64,000 bases of DNA, taken from contig NC_079878.1 of NCBI RefSeq assembly GCF_029227915.1, forward strand, positions 10,912,001 through 10,976,000, given 5' to 3'. The position numbers and the translations under genes are program-made. The stretch comes from Hydractinia symbiolongicarpus. Lineage: Eukaryota > Cnidaria > Hydrozoa > Anthoathecata > Hydractiniidae. Below are positions 49,201 through 62,832 of this stretch, piece after piece. The notes under the pieces were generated by a model. That model was not told where the DNA came from. It was given only the letters and a program-made list of their open reading frames with translations, and ran no database searches. How positions within the stretch are numbered: position 1 is the stretch's first letter; each line of letters opens with the position of its first letter.

Positions 49201-52200
49201 AAAGTTGCTCATGTGTAAATGCATATACCTTGAAACAACTAATTGCGCATGTGCAGTTCTATGATTATTACAACTTTTTACTCAGGAAAGCTACTTCAGT
49301 TCCTAATGGCGCTATTATCAACGAGGCTCCAGCGAGGAAGGTCCTAGTGCATTTAAAGACAATCGCCTAAGACATCAATCCTATTCTTATGCTGAACCTT
49401 AAGCAGAAAAGATAGATTCATACTTTTATAATCTCTGTCTAGACTGCGCTTTAAACTTAAGACCTTCCGCACTGAAGGCGAACTCATTACCACAAGGCCA
49501 CCAGTCGATGGCTTTGCAGCATTATATAATAAAATGCACGTATAGATGAAGGTATTTCAGCGGCAGGTACGACTCTGCATGTCATTTTTAAGCTCTATTC
49601 GATGGAAACAACGACTTACAACAACAGTAATAACTTTAAAATCATACTTCAAGTGCATCGTTAATATTGTTATTGCTTCGTTTGATGGCTGCCAAAGATA
49701 TCTCGTGACAAAATCCCATTTCTGTCAAATTTCTAACATACTCCATATTCACCCTAAAAATAGTCATGTAAGTGACAGCGAGAATGTGTCAGTCTCCAAT
49801 TACGCTTCCGTTTTTTTTTCGGTTTTACTACATGGACAACTTCATTTTTCTGAAAATTGTTTACCTATCATTAGTTCTAGTTTTCTCACATACAAGGTAG
49901 AAAATTGATGTAACGAAGGCTTACCATCTTGTGTTATAACACATATTTGTGATTGCTTACTTACTTGCTAAGAATATTTTATTTTTGAATCATTTAAGAT
50001 GTTGTATTTACTGATTATAAAAATTTTAAATGTTTCGAATCCACCAACTTACCATTAACAATCAAAGAGTTCTCCAACAACACCCTACTATTAATATATT
50101 TCAAAAATTGCCCCTATCACTCCACCCCTACCACTCCACCTCTACCATTCCACCCCTCTGCTATTGGAGACCAGAGAGTAAACAAATATAACAATAAATC
50201 ACTATATAGGAAACAACTAAATTCGCCAAAAAAGCACTTACAAATCGCCCGATGTTGTCCATCCAAACTTTCTAGCTGATTTGCGATCTTCTTTTTCTTT
50301 TCTTTCCCTTTCTTTGCGTGCCAACATTTCCTACAATAAATATAAAGAAATGTAAAACAAATAATTACAGACATTTTACCATGAAATTTCGTGAATCAGT
50401 ACTAAATTTTAGACTACGTTCAGACTATTATTCGCCTACTGGTCGAATATGCAGTTAGCAGAAGCCAGTAAAGAAATGAAAGCTATGTCATTGTTTTATA
50501 TTACAGGTTGGCCACTCATTTTCCAAAAGTTAATTCAAGGAGTTTTCAAGAAGTTTTAATTTTGACTTCTTTTTCAGAAGTAATGTTGTTCGCAAAAACA
50601 GAAATTTTAATGAGAGAAAAACAATGAACAGCTCTTATAACCCGACGACCGAAAAAAACCCGAGCCTAAACAAAATACAGATTCAAAAAATTATTATTGT
50701 TTTTCTTTATTTTTACAACTTTCCAGGACTTCTTCCTGGAATTAGAATATACTCCTGTTGTATTCTATTTTCAGGACCTTCAAGGAAGTGTTTAATAAAG
50801 TTATCTTTGTGCTACTGAGAAATTTATTTTGCAAACTAATCTCCGCGAGCAAGGCTTTACTCCATCTGTTCAGTTTTTTTTAAAAGCAGCAAATAAATTA
50901 AAAAATTCGAGACGCATTATAATAAATTGGAATGTATTGGAAAGGGGTACTGACCCAAAAACAGTTTATGTATGCAGTTTCTTGAATTTTGTTTCTCGGG
51001 ATAGCAAAGGACACGCCAATTTAAAAAATACAGCATACTCCCATCAATTGGGATTTCTAGGGAAACTTATTGAATGTTCCAGTTAAGCAAATCTCTTTAT
51101 AAGTAGGGATTATCATAAAATTTTAACTTACCAAGATAATTGCAGTAAAACTACCCGTATTATACTGTATCTCGCAGAAATGTTACTTAAAGATAATGAC
51201 ATAGTAAGAAATAATCAACCCACTTCTTTTCTTCTTGAAATCCATTCAATCGCCAGTGTGACGTCACCCCTACAAGCACGCAGCGATAGCCTAGCCTCCC
51301 TGGTGGAAAATCCCATCGAAACTACTGTAACGAAATATAAAAACTGTATTTATTCTGTTGTAGGTGTTGACCATCATAGCAACCAAAAATGAACTTAAAC
51401 TTTGCTGACAGGTAATTATCAGAAACGCTTTTCATGTATACATATAAGAATGTTGAAGAGGAGTTTTCGAAAATAGAAATGGAAAACTTACGTTGTGAAA
51501 ATTTGTCGTCGTCCACTTCAAGTCTTTTAATATGCACTTCAGCCTGTTAATTAGAAAAAATAAGGCAAAATATTACAAACATTAAAAATATCCGAAAAAT
51601 TCGTACAATAAATTTAAACCTGCTAATCAAATACAATTATTCTACAAAAGATGTAGCAAGTCATTTTCCCAATTTTTAAGGGGAAGGAGAAGAGTGGGGG
51701 AGGAAGGGGGGAGAGGGTAGAGAACTATTTATGACTTTTTGCATTATTTTTCAATTTGAATTTATTTTGATACAGCGGTTTTTAACAATGCTTTTTATTT
51801 GATGCTAAAAAATGCTTATCTCCTTTTTGGACAAGGATATTCCATCTAAAACTAACAGATATACATATTAATTATACACAAAATCTTACCTTGTTCAAAG
51901 CATCAGAAGCTTCTTCGTTATTTCCACGCAAGTAATTACATATAGCTTCAAGTAGATGTACACGAACAAATAACGCCAACTCATTCATATCGCTTCCCTA
52001 AATCGAATATTTTAATCATAAAAGCACAGAAATATTTATTTTTATTTATTTATTAGGATTATCCCAGATAGTCTATTTAGTTCTTAATTGTACTGTTATT
52101 AGCCTTACAAAAGTGGTCATGGAGAATTTAAAGCTTCCACTGCTACGAAGAGATATCAATCCTATTCTAATGATAACTGATATTAATCGATTTACACTAT

Positions 52201-55200
52201 TTTAGCATCTACCATGACTCAGCCGGGGTTTGAATCGTAGATCATCCACACTGAAGCGAACGCTGCACCACAAGTTACCCAGTTGGTAAAACAGATTTTT
52301 GCCCTAATGGTACTGACAATATTTACCTTTACAAACGTCAACCTCTCCAGATTTGGTCCGTAGCTTTTACTAAGACAGTCTTTACAAACTCTCAACTTCT
52401 CTTCTAAATGGAAACACACTTCTTTTAGTGTCTGTTACATAATAAGTAGTTGGGATTTAAGATGAGAAAGCACAGAGAAATTGTATTTAATGCAAAAAAA
52501 GAACACATTTTCTTTGATTTTAGTTGATTTTAGGAGACATGTAGCGTACAGCAAAAAAGAAAACAGTATGTCTAGTTTTCATCTGTAAAACAATACACAG
52601 TGATTTTCGACCGTCGTAGATACCGTAATGCTTCAAATAAATTTCATCAAACGCCCTTGCTACCAATATTTTTTTCAGTATACGCCCTCCCTAATAGACG
52701 CCCTTTTTATAAACACGTGTCCTATAGATAGGCGGTTAATCAAAACATAATGAAATTATTGATTTTCACTGATCTTCATTAAAACTCTTGAAATAATATA
52801 TGGTAGCTATTAGCAAGGAGGTTTAGGTTGTTAATATAATTGACGATGGCAGTATTAATTCTGATGTAGGTATCATGTGAAAAAAATACATTTTTTGCTG
52901 GCAAGCCTTTGTATACCTCCTACCTTTTTAAGCGCCTCCTCCTTTCGAATATGTGCTGCCTCTATACATTTACATTATCATTCACTAGATAATTCGGTAA
53001 AGGTTTATTGCTTATCCTGTATAAACACTCGTTAAATAAATAAAAAATAACCGTTATTCGCGTTATCGATCACGTTGCCATTCGCGTTGTCACCATCACT
53101 ACCAATACGGCACCAGACTAACGAAGAACATAAAATACCGCTCTTTTTATTTTAAGGCCATTACAAGATAGATAAGTAAAAAAATTACCTGCATCTGGTA
53201 AATAATCCAATTTTTGCAGTGAAAAATAACACCAAACAATATCGAGACACAACACAGCATAATTATCCACGGCGTTCAACAGTTCTGATCTGCAGTTCCT
53301 ACAAAAAGAAGCTTGGTTATATTTTATTAATTCACAGACTTAAAATTTCCATTTATTTCTCAGATTGCTAGAAGAGTTTTGGACACCGGGTTAAAAAAAT
53401 TCTTTATAGCTCAATGGAGAAAACGTACAGCTGGCATTATATGAGGACACCAAGACCTAAATGTTGCAAATTATGTTTTCATATAATGCCAGTGGGTCAA
53501 TAAGCAGAAGCTGAGAGAGGAAGTTGATGCAGTTGTTTGGGTTTATTGGTCTGAAATTTTTCATTGAAATGAAGTAGCATTAACTTAATATCAAAGGGAT
53601 CACGGGGGAATAAATGCTGTTGAAGTTATATTACGAAGCCTAAAAAGTTGTTATTAGCAAAAATCTTTCCCTGTGCCAAGATAGCGATTATTTTCTTAAA
53701 ACATTTACCCTGTGGGGATTAATTATCGCAAATTCCACGAGTTTTGTCAATTTCGCAAAAATTATTAAAAAAATCGCTATTCGCGAAATTCGGGAAATTA
53801 ATTTCCGCGAGATTTAGATGTTTTTTTCTTCTTAATGTACGATTTACACTAATTTCTTTTTACGGTTTACAGAACTACTTATAACGCATATGTGAATTTC
53901 AACCTTCTCTCTTAAAAAACGGTTTGCTGCAAATTGAGGCACTAAAAGTCACCAACTTCTTTTTTCGCAAAAATTCATGAAATCTAATTTAAGCGAAATA
54001 TTAGGACGCGAAAACGAGTTATTAGGAAAACTAACTTTTATTTTTTCAAATAATTCATGAAATTAGTTCTTGCGGAAATTAATTCCTAAAAATAATGACA
54101 GAAAATGTCAAAAAAATTTCACCTTGAGATCCCTTCAAAAATATACTGCTATACCTGAATTCTTGATCTGCCTCCAAAAACATTGACAAACTTTCAAGAA
54201 ATTTCTTCTGTTTTAGTAATACTCTGCCTTTTTCATGCAGAGTCATAGCAACACTCAAACTCTAAAAAAAAATATAGCACTCTTTATAACTATCACCGGG
54301 GTGAAATCTTAACCATCAATCAAGTCACCTGTTTTCAGCCTTTTAGTCAACCCAATTCCCTGCACTACATTTCACAAGACGAAATGTAAAAAAACAAAAC
54401 TTCATTTTACCGCGATTCCAGTGATTGAGAAAAGTGAGGAATAAGTGCCCGGTATGACAGTAAATACTCGTCCCTCTTCGTTAATTCAGGTTATTTCTCA
54501 CAGAAGAAGGTCAAAAGACATAAAATCACGCCAACCAATCTGATCAGAGCGCCCCCATATGTAAGCTTTACCTTTGCCCTTAATGGTAATATGCCAAGGT
54601 GAAACTTCACCAAGTATAGATAATATTTTGAATCTTTTGAAGACAGTGATATGTTACTCTTTTTCTTATTATATTTACGCCACCATAATAAAATTCGCAA
54701 ACCGCAACACAATTGATATAAAAAGAGTACAACTTGCATTTGACTTGACTTGACATAAATACAGTCGAAGAGTAGCACAGTTAAAACTGCTATTTTTAAA
54801 AAAAAATGAAAGAAAAAAATTGGAATATGGCTCCTGTAAAAAAAAATATTGAATACCTTTCTCTCCTCTTCAGGTAAATGAATTTTATTTCCTTGTTGGT
54901 CGTTTATTTCCAGAAAAAAATGATCATGTTTTCCACGGCCCCCTAAATGTTAAAACAAAAATATGACCACAACCCTAACTACCAAAACTCTATTAACACA
55001 TCTCCCTGTTGTTTTTTTTGTTTATTTGTTTATGCATAAACTTTTCTGAGTCTACTAAAATACTAACTATTATAAAGAAAAACATGAAAGTCTGAGTGCA
55101 TGATAGAATTCAATTGCTGATCACTACCAAAAGGTTTTTAAAAATCTCTATTATTTTGCGAATTAGTTTACATCTTTACTTATTCAGTATGAGTAAGTAT

Positions 55201-58200
55201 TACGTTGTACAAGTACAATGCAACCATTGATTTCAACCACTAGGTTTTATTTTGAAGTTAATTAATTTTGAAGTCTTTAAACAAGTAACCAATAAATAAC
55301 TAAAAAAATGATATTCAAACCATCAGTTCGTTTAGCAAGAGCTTCAACAATCTTTTTTGTTTCAGCAGCACGATTGGATGTTGATACCTCGTCATCACAA
55401 GAATACGACTGTTTCAGAGTTAAAATGACCATGATATTTGCACCATTCGTTACATTCTGGGTTGAGAGGGAAGTGCCTAAATAAAGTACACTTGTACAGA
55501 CAGAAAATTGTGTACAAAACCTTGGACATCATCCATTACTAACCTAGTGCCCCTAATCACTCTAAAGATTTTTATTTTTTGTTATTTATTCCAAATCCAA
55601 GGTGTACTAAAAATTCGCGAATTACAACACGACACGCGGCCGGGGGTTTGGGATTCAATACTCGTACCCAAATGTAAACAAAGACGTGCCAAGATGGGCG
55701 ATAAATCTCTCAAAAGAGGCTCTTCTTTTTGGTACTTCTTGTATGCTTTGTTACCGGAGGGTTCAAAGCGCAGCTTGCACCACTTGCGGGAAAATTAAAT
55801 ATGGCTGCGCTAACTCCGAAAAGCCTTTTGTAAAAGCCTTTTCGAATTTTATACTACAAAAGTATCATCTTTTTCTTCTTTTTTCTTTTACATGTCTTCT
55901 AGCTCAACTTTAAATAAGTAAACTTTGAATAAATTATAAATATTACTATTATTTACAACCGATAGCCTCTTTAGATCATACTGTACTGTTATCAACAAGG
56001 CTAACGGGGTCCTAGTGGATTTAAAGTTCCAATTTGGGCTTCAGAAGGCATGCAACTTTGGCTCAACTAGAAAACTGCAGGTTTGAACCCACAACTTTCT
56101 ACACTTGAGGTGAACGCTTTACCACAGTTAGTAAAAATACTGGTACAAGCTGTTCTATTCTATAAAATTTATTCTCGATATACCAAACGCTCCGGTAATG
56201 CAATAGTTACCAGTGTTTTTTAGTGCCAAGGAAAGCTGATTTTTGCCTGCATGTTTGAGCATGTTTATTGATTTTATCCTTAAAACAGCACATTTCTACC
56301 ATGTTCCATCATTTTTCATATCACCATTAAAAATAGTTTACTGTTAGTTAATCCCTTTATCTTTCCCTTGTTTGTGGTACACATTAAATGTTTTAGTTAA
56401 TGTTATAAAGATAAAGGATGGTTTCTACTCCTATTTTACAACAAAAAAATTCTGGCACATTTGCATTTTTTATAAGCAAAATAAAACTGTGCATTATGTT
56501 TTCAAGGCTATTATGCAAAAATCAACTTTCTTGGGCCAAAAAAAAGTTTGAGTTTATTCTTATTTATTAAATTCCTAGACTATTACTTTGAACCTATATT
56601 ACCATCTTGTATGTCTCACTGTACTCTTACATCTTCAAAACAATCAATGTTTCCACTTACCATGATCAATAATTCTGCCTTTGTGAATCATTCTCATGCT
56701 TTCCAAGTTGAACTCATCTGTTAAAACTTCCTTTTGTAACCTAGATACAAGATATTAGAAGTTTTTAACCATGTACTGCTCAACAAAATTATTAGAATGT
56801 TGAACAATGCTTGTATTTTACATTAAGAAAATATTAATAATCAACATTTGGTTTTACAAACAGAACTAAAAGCAATCTCTAACTATGTTTACTATGCATA
56901 TGTTATTCTTCTTGTGAATGCTTATCAAACTATACCCACATTTCACATAAATGAGAGCCACTTTCATCCAACTTTATGGCAACAGTTGTATCCATTTTCT
57001 GTCTTCGACTGTTGCTGTCAACCCATTGAAGATGCAAATGCAGTGTTGCAATACCAGTGCTTGTAAATGTTTCTCGAGATTTCAATTTTGATATAGCATG
57101 AATGCGTAGTTGCTCAAAAATTTGCAAAATAATTTCTTCTGGTATTCTCAGTTCATTAACAAACCGGATAACAAGATCCTACAAGTGTCAAACATGTTAC
57201 AAAAATGATGCAAACTGGTCATAAGTTAAACATTGAACAGACTGATGCATAAAACAAGCTGAAATTAAAATATTTGTAGAAAGATTTTAAGGTCAATAAT
57301 AAGGCACTTGAGGCAAAAAGCCAGTTGGGGGGGAGGGGGAGGAGGGACAAGCAAATTTTGCAGATAGTCCTATTTGGATTTGGATATATGGACAGTTAGA
57401 AAGTTACTTTTATGTTTCCCTTATTCCCACACTTATAACAAGTCCTAACATAAGTAGAAATTGATAATTTGGAACATTGAAATTCCTCTCTTAAACAAAT
57501 CACTGAATTTAGATCAAAAACCTTAAATTTTTTGTTTTAAACCACAGTGTGCCATCTCCCCCTTTTCTTTCACATGCCCGAACTGTTGCTATTATCCGAT
57601 CCGGGTTAACATCAACAAAATTTTCAGAGGAAAAAAATGAGTGGTACATTTTGATTTATCGGCAAAAACTATAACATAGAAAGTTTTGATTACCATGATT
57701 AAACACAAGTTTAAAAATCAGCAAAAGCTTTTCGACATATTGTCATCATCAGTGCCATATACAATGGTTTGTACAAGTAAAAGGAATAAAAAGAAACAGT
57801 GTTAAATAAATTCTAACCAAGTTACTTCATTTCTAAATTTTAATGCACATCCCTTAACAGGTTTGAAATTACTGATGACAGAAAATGTCGAAATTTGCCA
57901 TTACTTAAATATGACATTCAACTGCATTGAAACATTTTCACTGCAGTTTATTTAAGTGGTTATTTCTTTATAAAACATCAATTGTTTGGCTATTAATAGG
58001 CAGTTGCACTCAGTGTTTAAACATTAAAATTATGCTTAAATTCAAATTAGTCATTTTTGTTAAAGATTAGCAGAAAACTTGAGCATGTTAACCTGGACCC
58101 AAGAATACGGCCAAAGTGGTTTTGAGGTAGACAGAAGAAAACATGTGAGTACAAGAGGTTCTGAATAATAATAATATACTAATAATAAATATTCAAAGAA

Positions 58201-59464
58201 AATCAAAAAAACCTATAGCTAGTACGTGGATTGTTTCCACTGAGGGCAACTAGAACAAAACAGAAACATAAAATGATAAACCTTGGACTGCCTCAGCTCA
58301 ATTAAACATTATAATCTGCGAAAATTGAAAAGAAAAAGAATTAAAAACAAAAAATTGATTTCCATTAGAATTTGCCAAATACATCAGAAATGGAAGTCTG
58401 AAATGAAAGCAGACTTACAGGCCACTTGGTCTGGAAGATTATTCCAAACAAACAGAAAGGCTTTTTGCCAAATTCCGTGTTGACCAAGGGAAGTGCAAAC
58501 CTGTATTTTCAGGCTCCTCTTGTTTGATGTTTTTCGCCAAAAGGAATTTTAAGTGCATGTAATCAGGAGCAATGTGATTCATCGTTGTGAAAACTAATAT
58601 ATAAAACATCATTTTTGATAAGTAAATTATTCAGTGAATATTCCCTCTCTTTCAAAAGAAAGGTACGGACACGAGTTTCGTAAATTATTACGCATGTGCA
58701 AGGTAAGCAATGTTATTTTGTATATAGCCAGCTGCGCAGCCAGGTAATTTTAGTTTTTGATTTTGAAAGAGTCAATTGTAAAGTTTAGCCATTGTTTTTG
58801 CTCCTCTAAAAAGGAAAACCCATATAGTTGATAGTTTTGTTCTCAACTTTTTTTAACTGGCTGTGTTTGCTGAAAAAGATTGTTTTAATTTTTTCCGTAT
58901 TAATATTCATTTTGTTATTATTTAGCCAGAGGTCGACTTGCCTCAAACTACGGGACAAGGGTATCCAAGTTTTTATGGATTGAAATAATTTTTTATCAAC
59001 CTTGACTCGCTTACAGTAACATTCACTTGCCCATATAGATAAAATCCATTGCTTGCATTTCCAGCAGTAAGCTCTTTCAGCTATTTTTAGTCCTATTTTT
59101 AGGCACTGTATATAGTTAGGACTTCAAAAAAATTCCAATAAAAAAGAAGGATTTAATTTACACTTAATAATAGTTTAAAACCCAAACTTTCAGGGTGCAC
59201 TGTCACCTAGTATAAGGAAATTGTTACAGTGTTGTGTGTTGTGGTGTGAATCAAAAATATCACTCACTCACGTTTACTCATTAAAAAAGAAATCACAAAT
59301 ATATGATATTAAAATATAAAAGTACATACCATAGGCACATCGCCCTTTTCTCCATTTTCAGTAGTAAAAGGTGGAAGCCACAACTTTATCTTTTCCTTAT
59401 TAAGTTTTGAACGAACAATACATATTTTCTCTGCAAACACTTCCCTCGTATTAATAGACGCCAT
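46289..59464 (-). CDS. NUB1: NUB1 (NEDD8 ultimate buster 1) orthologue, 17 coding exons
   Basis: NUB1 binds NEDD8 and FAT10 and delivers NEDD8-linked proteins to the proteasome (family knowledge). Exons, minus strand: 59330-59464, 56940-57178, 56661-56740, 55321-55476, 54857-54942, 54155-54261, 53189-53298, 52327-52421, 51890-51997, 51492-51543, 51224-51324, 50242-50330, 49648-49753, 48991-49028, 47315-47345, 46976-47171, 46289-46467. All join in phase to 635 residues (human NUB1: 615). Landmarks in human order: [13 protein letters not shown] near the N-terminus; STGIAT; UBL at about 105-175; [31 protein letters not shown]1 in exon 11 ([15 protein letters not shown]); a Lys/Glu-rich coiled stretch in exon 12; UBA2 in exon 13 ([12 protein letters not shown]); UBA3 in exons 15-16 ([12 protein letters not shown]); and an acidic tail [16 protein letters not shown]. 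Three UBAs correspond to the long human isoform. ATG at 59464 (AAGATGG context) is preferred. Three donors use GTGGGT or a similarly weak form. Confidence 0.9.
46592..46707. repeat. Four tandem copies of a roughly 30-bp repeat
   Basis: GAAGCATTCCATTGGTTGTA recurs with AAATTAGAACA spacers in the last NUB1 intron. The outer units differ slightly. Confidence 0.85.
47985..48801 (-). mobile_element. Helitron copy in a NUB1 intron, 3' end lost
   Basis: The 5' end is intact (TCTCTTATAATAATACGAAG on the minus strand). The inner TGACGTCA blocks and the CCCTAGTTACCCACGCAGGA block match the 31.6-33.6 kb array. The hairpin and CTAG end are degraded near 47985. Confidence 0.75.
49310..49505 (-). repeat. 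tRNA-derived SINE copy A
   Basis: It shares TATCAACGAGGCT, GGTCCTAGTG.ATTTAAAG and a tRNA-like 3' block (CACTGAAGGCGAACTC) with the copies at 52090-52290 and 55979-56125. The tRNA-like part reads on the minus strand. It lies in a NUB1 intron. Confidence 0.65.
52090..52290 (-). repeat. tRNA-derived SINE copy B
   Basis: Contains ATCAATCCTATTCTAATGA as in copy A, GGGTTTGAATCG as a degenerate B box, and CACTGAAGCGAACGCTGCAC matching the tRNA-like block. It lies just downstream (minus sense) of NUB1 exon 8. Confidence 0.65.
53710..54085. repeat. TTCGCGAA-rich MITE-like repeat
   Basis: The two ends of this intronic stretch carry inverted AATTTCGCGAA-type motifs (near 53745-53815 and 53965-54075), suggesting a short palindromic element between NUB1 exons 6 and 7. 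Confidence 0.45.
55979..56125 (-). repeat. tRNA-derived SINE copy C, best tRNA-like end
   Basis: On the minus strand the end reads GTGGTAAAGCGTTCACC (A-box-like) and, about 30 nt later, GGGTTCAAACC (B-box-like), the usual spacing of a Pol III promoter. The remaining body is shared with copies A and B. Confidence 0.7.
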
Positions 59465-59628
59465 CTTGTTTGTTTTGGATTCTCGAAAGTGAAAGTCGTT
59501 GATCAGCGTTTTTTCCAACTTTCTTCCAGGCCTCCAGGTAGCTAAGTATAAACTAATCCAGAATCAAAACTGAGCCAAAAAAGACCATCACAAATATAAT
59601 CATGGCTATTTTACAATACACACTACAC

Positions 59629-59709
59629 CAACCGCGTCCTAGGGCATCTTGTATCTTTTTTGACATCCCGATAGTAGCAAAGATTTAAAATGCCCTGGGA
59701 ACGAGGTTG
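59629..59709. mobile_element. Small MITE with CTCGTTCCCAGG-type inverted ends
   Basis: CAACCGCGTCCTAGGGCAT at the left is the imperfect reverse complement of ATGCCCTGGGAACGAGGTTG at the right, 81 bp overall. It lies just upstream of the NUB1 start. A single end with the same GGGCATCTTGTATCTTTT block occurs at 21525-21555. CTCGTTCTCAGG-like single ends also lie at 59933 and 59993. Confidence 0.55.
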
Positions 59710-59712
59710 CAT

Positions 59713-60905
59713 GATAAAACACGCCTTCTTCTCTCAAATAAGCAAGTCTGGTAGTTAAGGTGTTCTACTTTTACTGGATAATAATTTTCAAACTTTTGGA
59801 TTTCAGCAAAATAGACCAGCTGACCAAGCTTAAAATGATATAGCAGGTACATAAATATCAATTTCGGTCAAGAAAATTTGTTTTATGTGATCCGTTGGAG
59901 AGCTCCTTTACTAATACGCTAAATATCAACCTCGTCCCCAAGGATCTTGAGTCTGAGCTGTAATTATGGATCAACTTTAACCTCGTTCTCAGGATCATAG
60001 GCTTTTTTATATTTGGACGGCCACACGGGTAATAAATTCACCTTCAGTCAACAAGTTAGACTTATGTCGCGAGTTTTACCGCGAGTTTTGAACAGTAATC
60101 GGGAGTTCGTCCAAATAAGCCACGGTAGAAAACGGATTTAGACAACATTTTCTCCAAGACATTTTTTTGATAATCTCAGACAGCGAAAAAGCTTTGATTG
60201 AGGAGGAGGTTAGAGGTAAAAACACATTCCTTTTTTTATTTCTAAATTGTCATTTTTTAAATGTTTACATAACCTGGTCTTTTTTTTCTAAATAAGGTAA
60301 TATTTACATCACGTGACACGAAATAAGCCAATCAAAGCTAATAAAATTTACAACTAAATTCTTTCTAAAGTTTTAAAAAAGGGAATATTCTGCTAAAAAT
60401 CTCATTTCTGATACATAAAAAATTTATACATATTTTTAGACATTTATCATTTCTTTTTAAATGTTTAATACAAGGCAATATCTTTCCCAGACCTTTAAGC
60501 AAAAAAATAACAGCGAATAAGTTGCCGTTAAAAAACACGGAAATGGTTTATTATTTACAAAGGTATCGGGAAGTACAAAATATTAGGCGCTGATTTGGAA
60601 GTAAGGGTTAGTACACACTATCAAATGTATCAACATTTTTGTGAGTAATAATGTCGCCTTAAAGTTATTTCACAAAGCACGAGGATATTATTCGAGTGTA
60701 GTAATATTTTTTGCTTCCACATTTTTGCTAAAACTTCTCAAAACTTTAGAAGTTTATAACCAACGAAATCTTGTACGTTTGAGATTTCTAAATTTTAAAG
60801 ACCATAACCTTCCCTGCACAAACTACCAGTTACGCCAAGAGGAAGGTCCTGGAACTGAGTTTGGTGACAGCAAATAACCCGGTATAAATTTCCGAAATAC
60901 TATCT
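59713..60905. other. Intergenic region between NUB1 and SIX4/5 genes
   Basis: The NUB1 promoter (minus) lies at the left and the SIX gene 3' flank at the right. MITE end fragments occur at 59933-60010. No coding signal recognised. Confidence 0.4.
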
Positions 60906-62832
60906 CTATATATGACAACTAATATCATTGAAATAGTTAGTCGATCGGACTACCCGATCGGAATCGGATTCTTCACGAAATGCGCTAGGTTCTGATTTAA
61001 TTAGCGATTTCGAGGTGTCATCATGGTCCAGTTTTAGCATGTAATTATTGTTATGGTTGTTATTATTTAGGTAGGGTACGTTTAAACTTCCGTTTGTCCA
61101 TGGTTCAAGTGTTCTAAAATGGAAAAATAAACAAATAAATAAATAAATAAATAAATATAAACAATTAGACCTCAAGATTGATCAGGAAGTGGTGTTCTCA
61201 AATTCACATTTATATTTCTTTCTTATTGTTTGTAATTATTACTAAGTTATTTATGTTTTTAAAAACTTTAATAAGGATATATAAATAAAAGAACATCGGT
61301 TGGCAAAATCGTGATCGACATCTACCCAAGGTCAAGTCAGTTAAATCAATATTTAACTAAGATGGTACATGAGCTGTAAGTTACAAAACAGTAAAACTCA
61401 CTGTTCAGATTGTGTAAGGTATGAGCATTTATAAAACATTGCGTCATTTAGAAGACAGTGGTTTCGTTTTAAAAGTTTTATTAACAGGCATTTTTTATGG
61501 TCGCCGTGGTTGATTCTATTTATACCTTTCAAAATAAAGCTGGCATTTCCATTAAATAATCAAAAATAGCTTTATCAAATTTCATTTAATTTTTACATAT
61601 TTTTTCTCATATATAAGTCTGTTAGGCCTTTAATAAAATTTAATTTTAAAACAATTTAGGCTTCATATGGCATTATACTATGAAAGAAATATTTTCTAAA
61701 GAAGGCGTTTGTCTTTATTAAACATTTTAACAGACTTCGCTTTTTGTTATTTCTGACACTTTAACCTCGTCGCCAGGACTATTTACTTTGCAGCAGTACT
61801 ACAATAAAATGTTTTGGTAACGAGCTTGTTAAATCGTTATTTCAATGCTCTTTAGAAACAATGAATATCACAATCGTTACGGTTAATTTATTCTGAAAGT
61901 TTACGTTGTTTATTAGTTTCCTGAATTTGCTTAGGTAATTATTAAAGAAAATATTTTACCATAGCTTAAAAAATATTTATTTACGTGCTTGCCATATATC
62001 AGAAAGCCGAAAAATGCCCTGGGAACGAGATTGTAACGATGCAGAGGTTTGTAGACCATGCAACATTTTGTGGTATTTGTCACAAGTGCTTTAACAACTT
62101 AAAGATGGTATATATTCGAGATCCGAAAATTAAAAAAATATGCAACAATAATACAGATTGGCAAGATATTGGACCGTATCGCACGTGATCGTGCATTTTT
62201 AAAAAAATTTCTGTTACCCACCTAGTGTCTTTCTCGTCTTCTCCATCACCTTGCGGTTTATCTCGCTGTCTTCGATTTTTAAACCAATTAGACACTTGCA
62301 CAAGTGTCAGTTCCGTCCTTTTTGCTAGTAACTTTTTATCTTGGGGAGTCGGATATTTGTCTTTTTCATACCATTCTTTCAATACCTGGCGTGATTTCTC
62401 TTTAAAACAGTACACCGTCTCCTCTCCATCCCATATTGTCCTTGGTAAAGGATATTTTCTTCGTATTCTATATTTTTCCACTGCTCCGAGAGGACGTCCT
62501 CGGATTTTCTCTGCTTCTTGGTAATGGGCATCATGCCACATTTGCTGCAGAATGGGATGAAAATCTGGATCGAACTCGTGATTCTCAAGCAATGCGTATA
62601 AGTCTCTATATCTCCCTTGATGTAATGCAACATACGATTTAGCCTTCACCACATATTCGCTGTTATTAATGACGTCATTTCGCGGCAATGACCATAAAAA
62701 CTTAGCTAGTGTGTCATAGCCTTGACTTTGTATTAAAGCATCACATACACATTCGATTTGTTCAACAGTATAGTTCAATACAGCGTTAGCATGCTTCTGT
62801 AGCTCAGCACTGTCTAGACTCGTACTACTCAT
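60906..62832 (-). CDS. SIX4/5: SIX4/5-class homeobox transcription factor, 2 exons
   Basis: Exon 1 is 62222-62832 and exon 2 is 60906-61113 (donor ACTAG|GTGGGT, acceptor ATTTTAG), joined in phase to 272 residues. The SIX protein-interaction domain spans about 8-128 ([52 protein letters not shown]). The homeodomain spans about 131-191, with recognition helix [14 protein letters not shown]. The start [11 protein letters not shown] is the SIX4/5 form (SIX1/2 have TSYCF, SIX3/6 differ more). The tail is acidic, with a short poly-Asn stretch. Nuclear; SIX proteins act with Eya and Dach. The tail is much shorter than in vertebrate SIX4/5, so another 3' exon cannot be excluded, although a stop is in frame. 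Confidence 0.93.
61128..61157. repeat. AAAT tetranucleotide microsatellite
   Basis: About seven AAAT units in the SIX intron close to the exon 2 acceptor; on the sense strand it forms TTTA repeats near the branch-point region. Confidence 0.8.
61761..62034. mobile_element. MITE in the SIX4/5 intron
   Basis: The left end TTTAACCTCGTCGCCAGGA and the right end CCCTGGGAACGAGATTGTA are imperfect inverted repeats of the same CTCGTTCCCAGG family as 59629-59709. The interior is non-coding. Confidence 0.5.

Noticed and set aside
62225-62642. Plus-strand frames of 68-99 codons
   Set aside because: They are antisense shadows of the SIX4/5 homeodomain exon.
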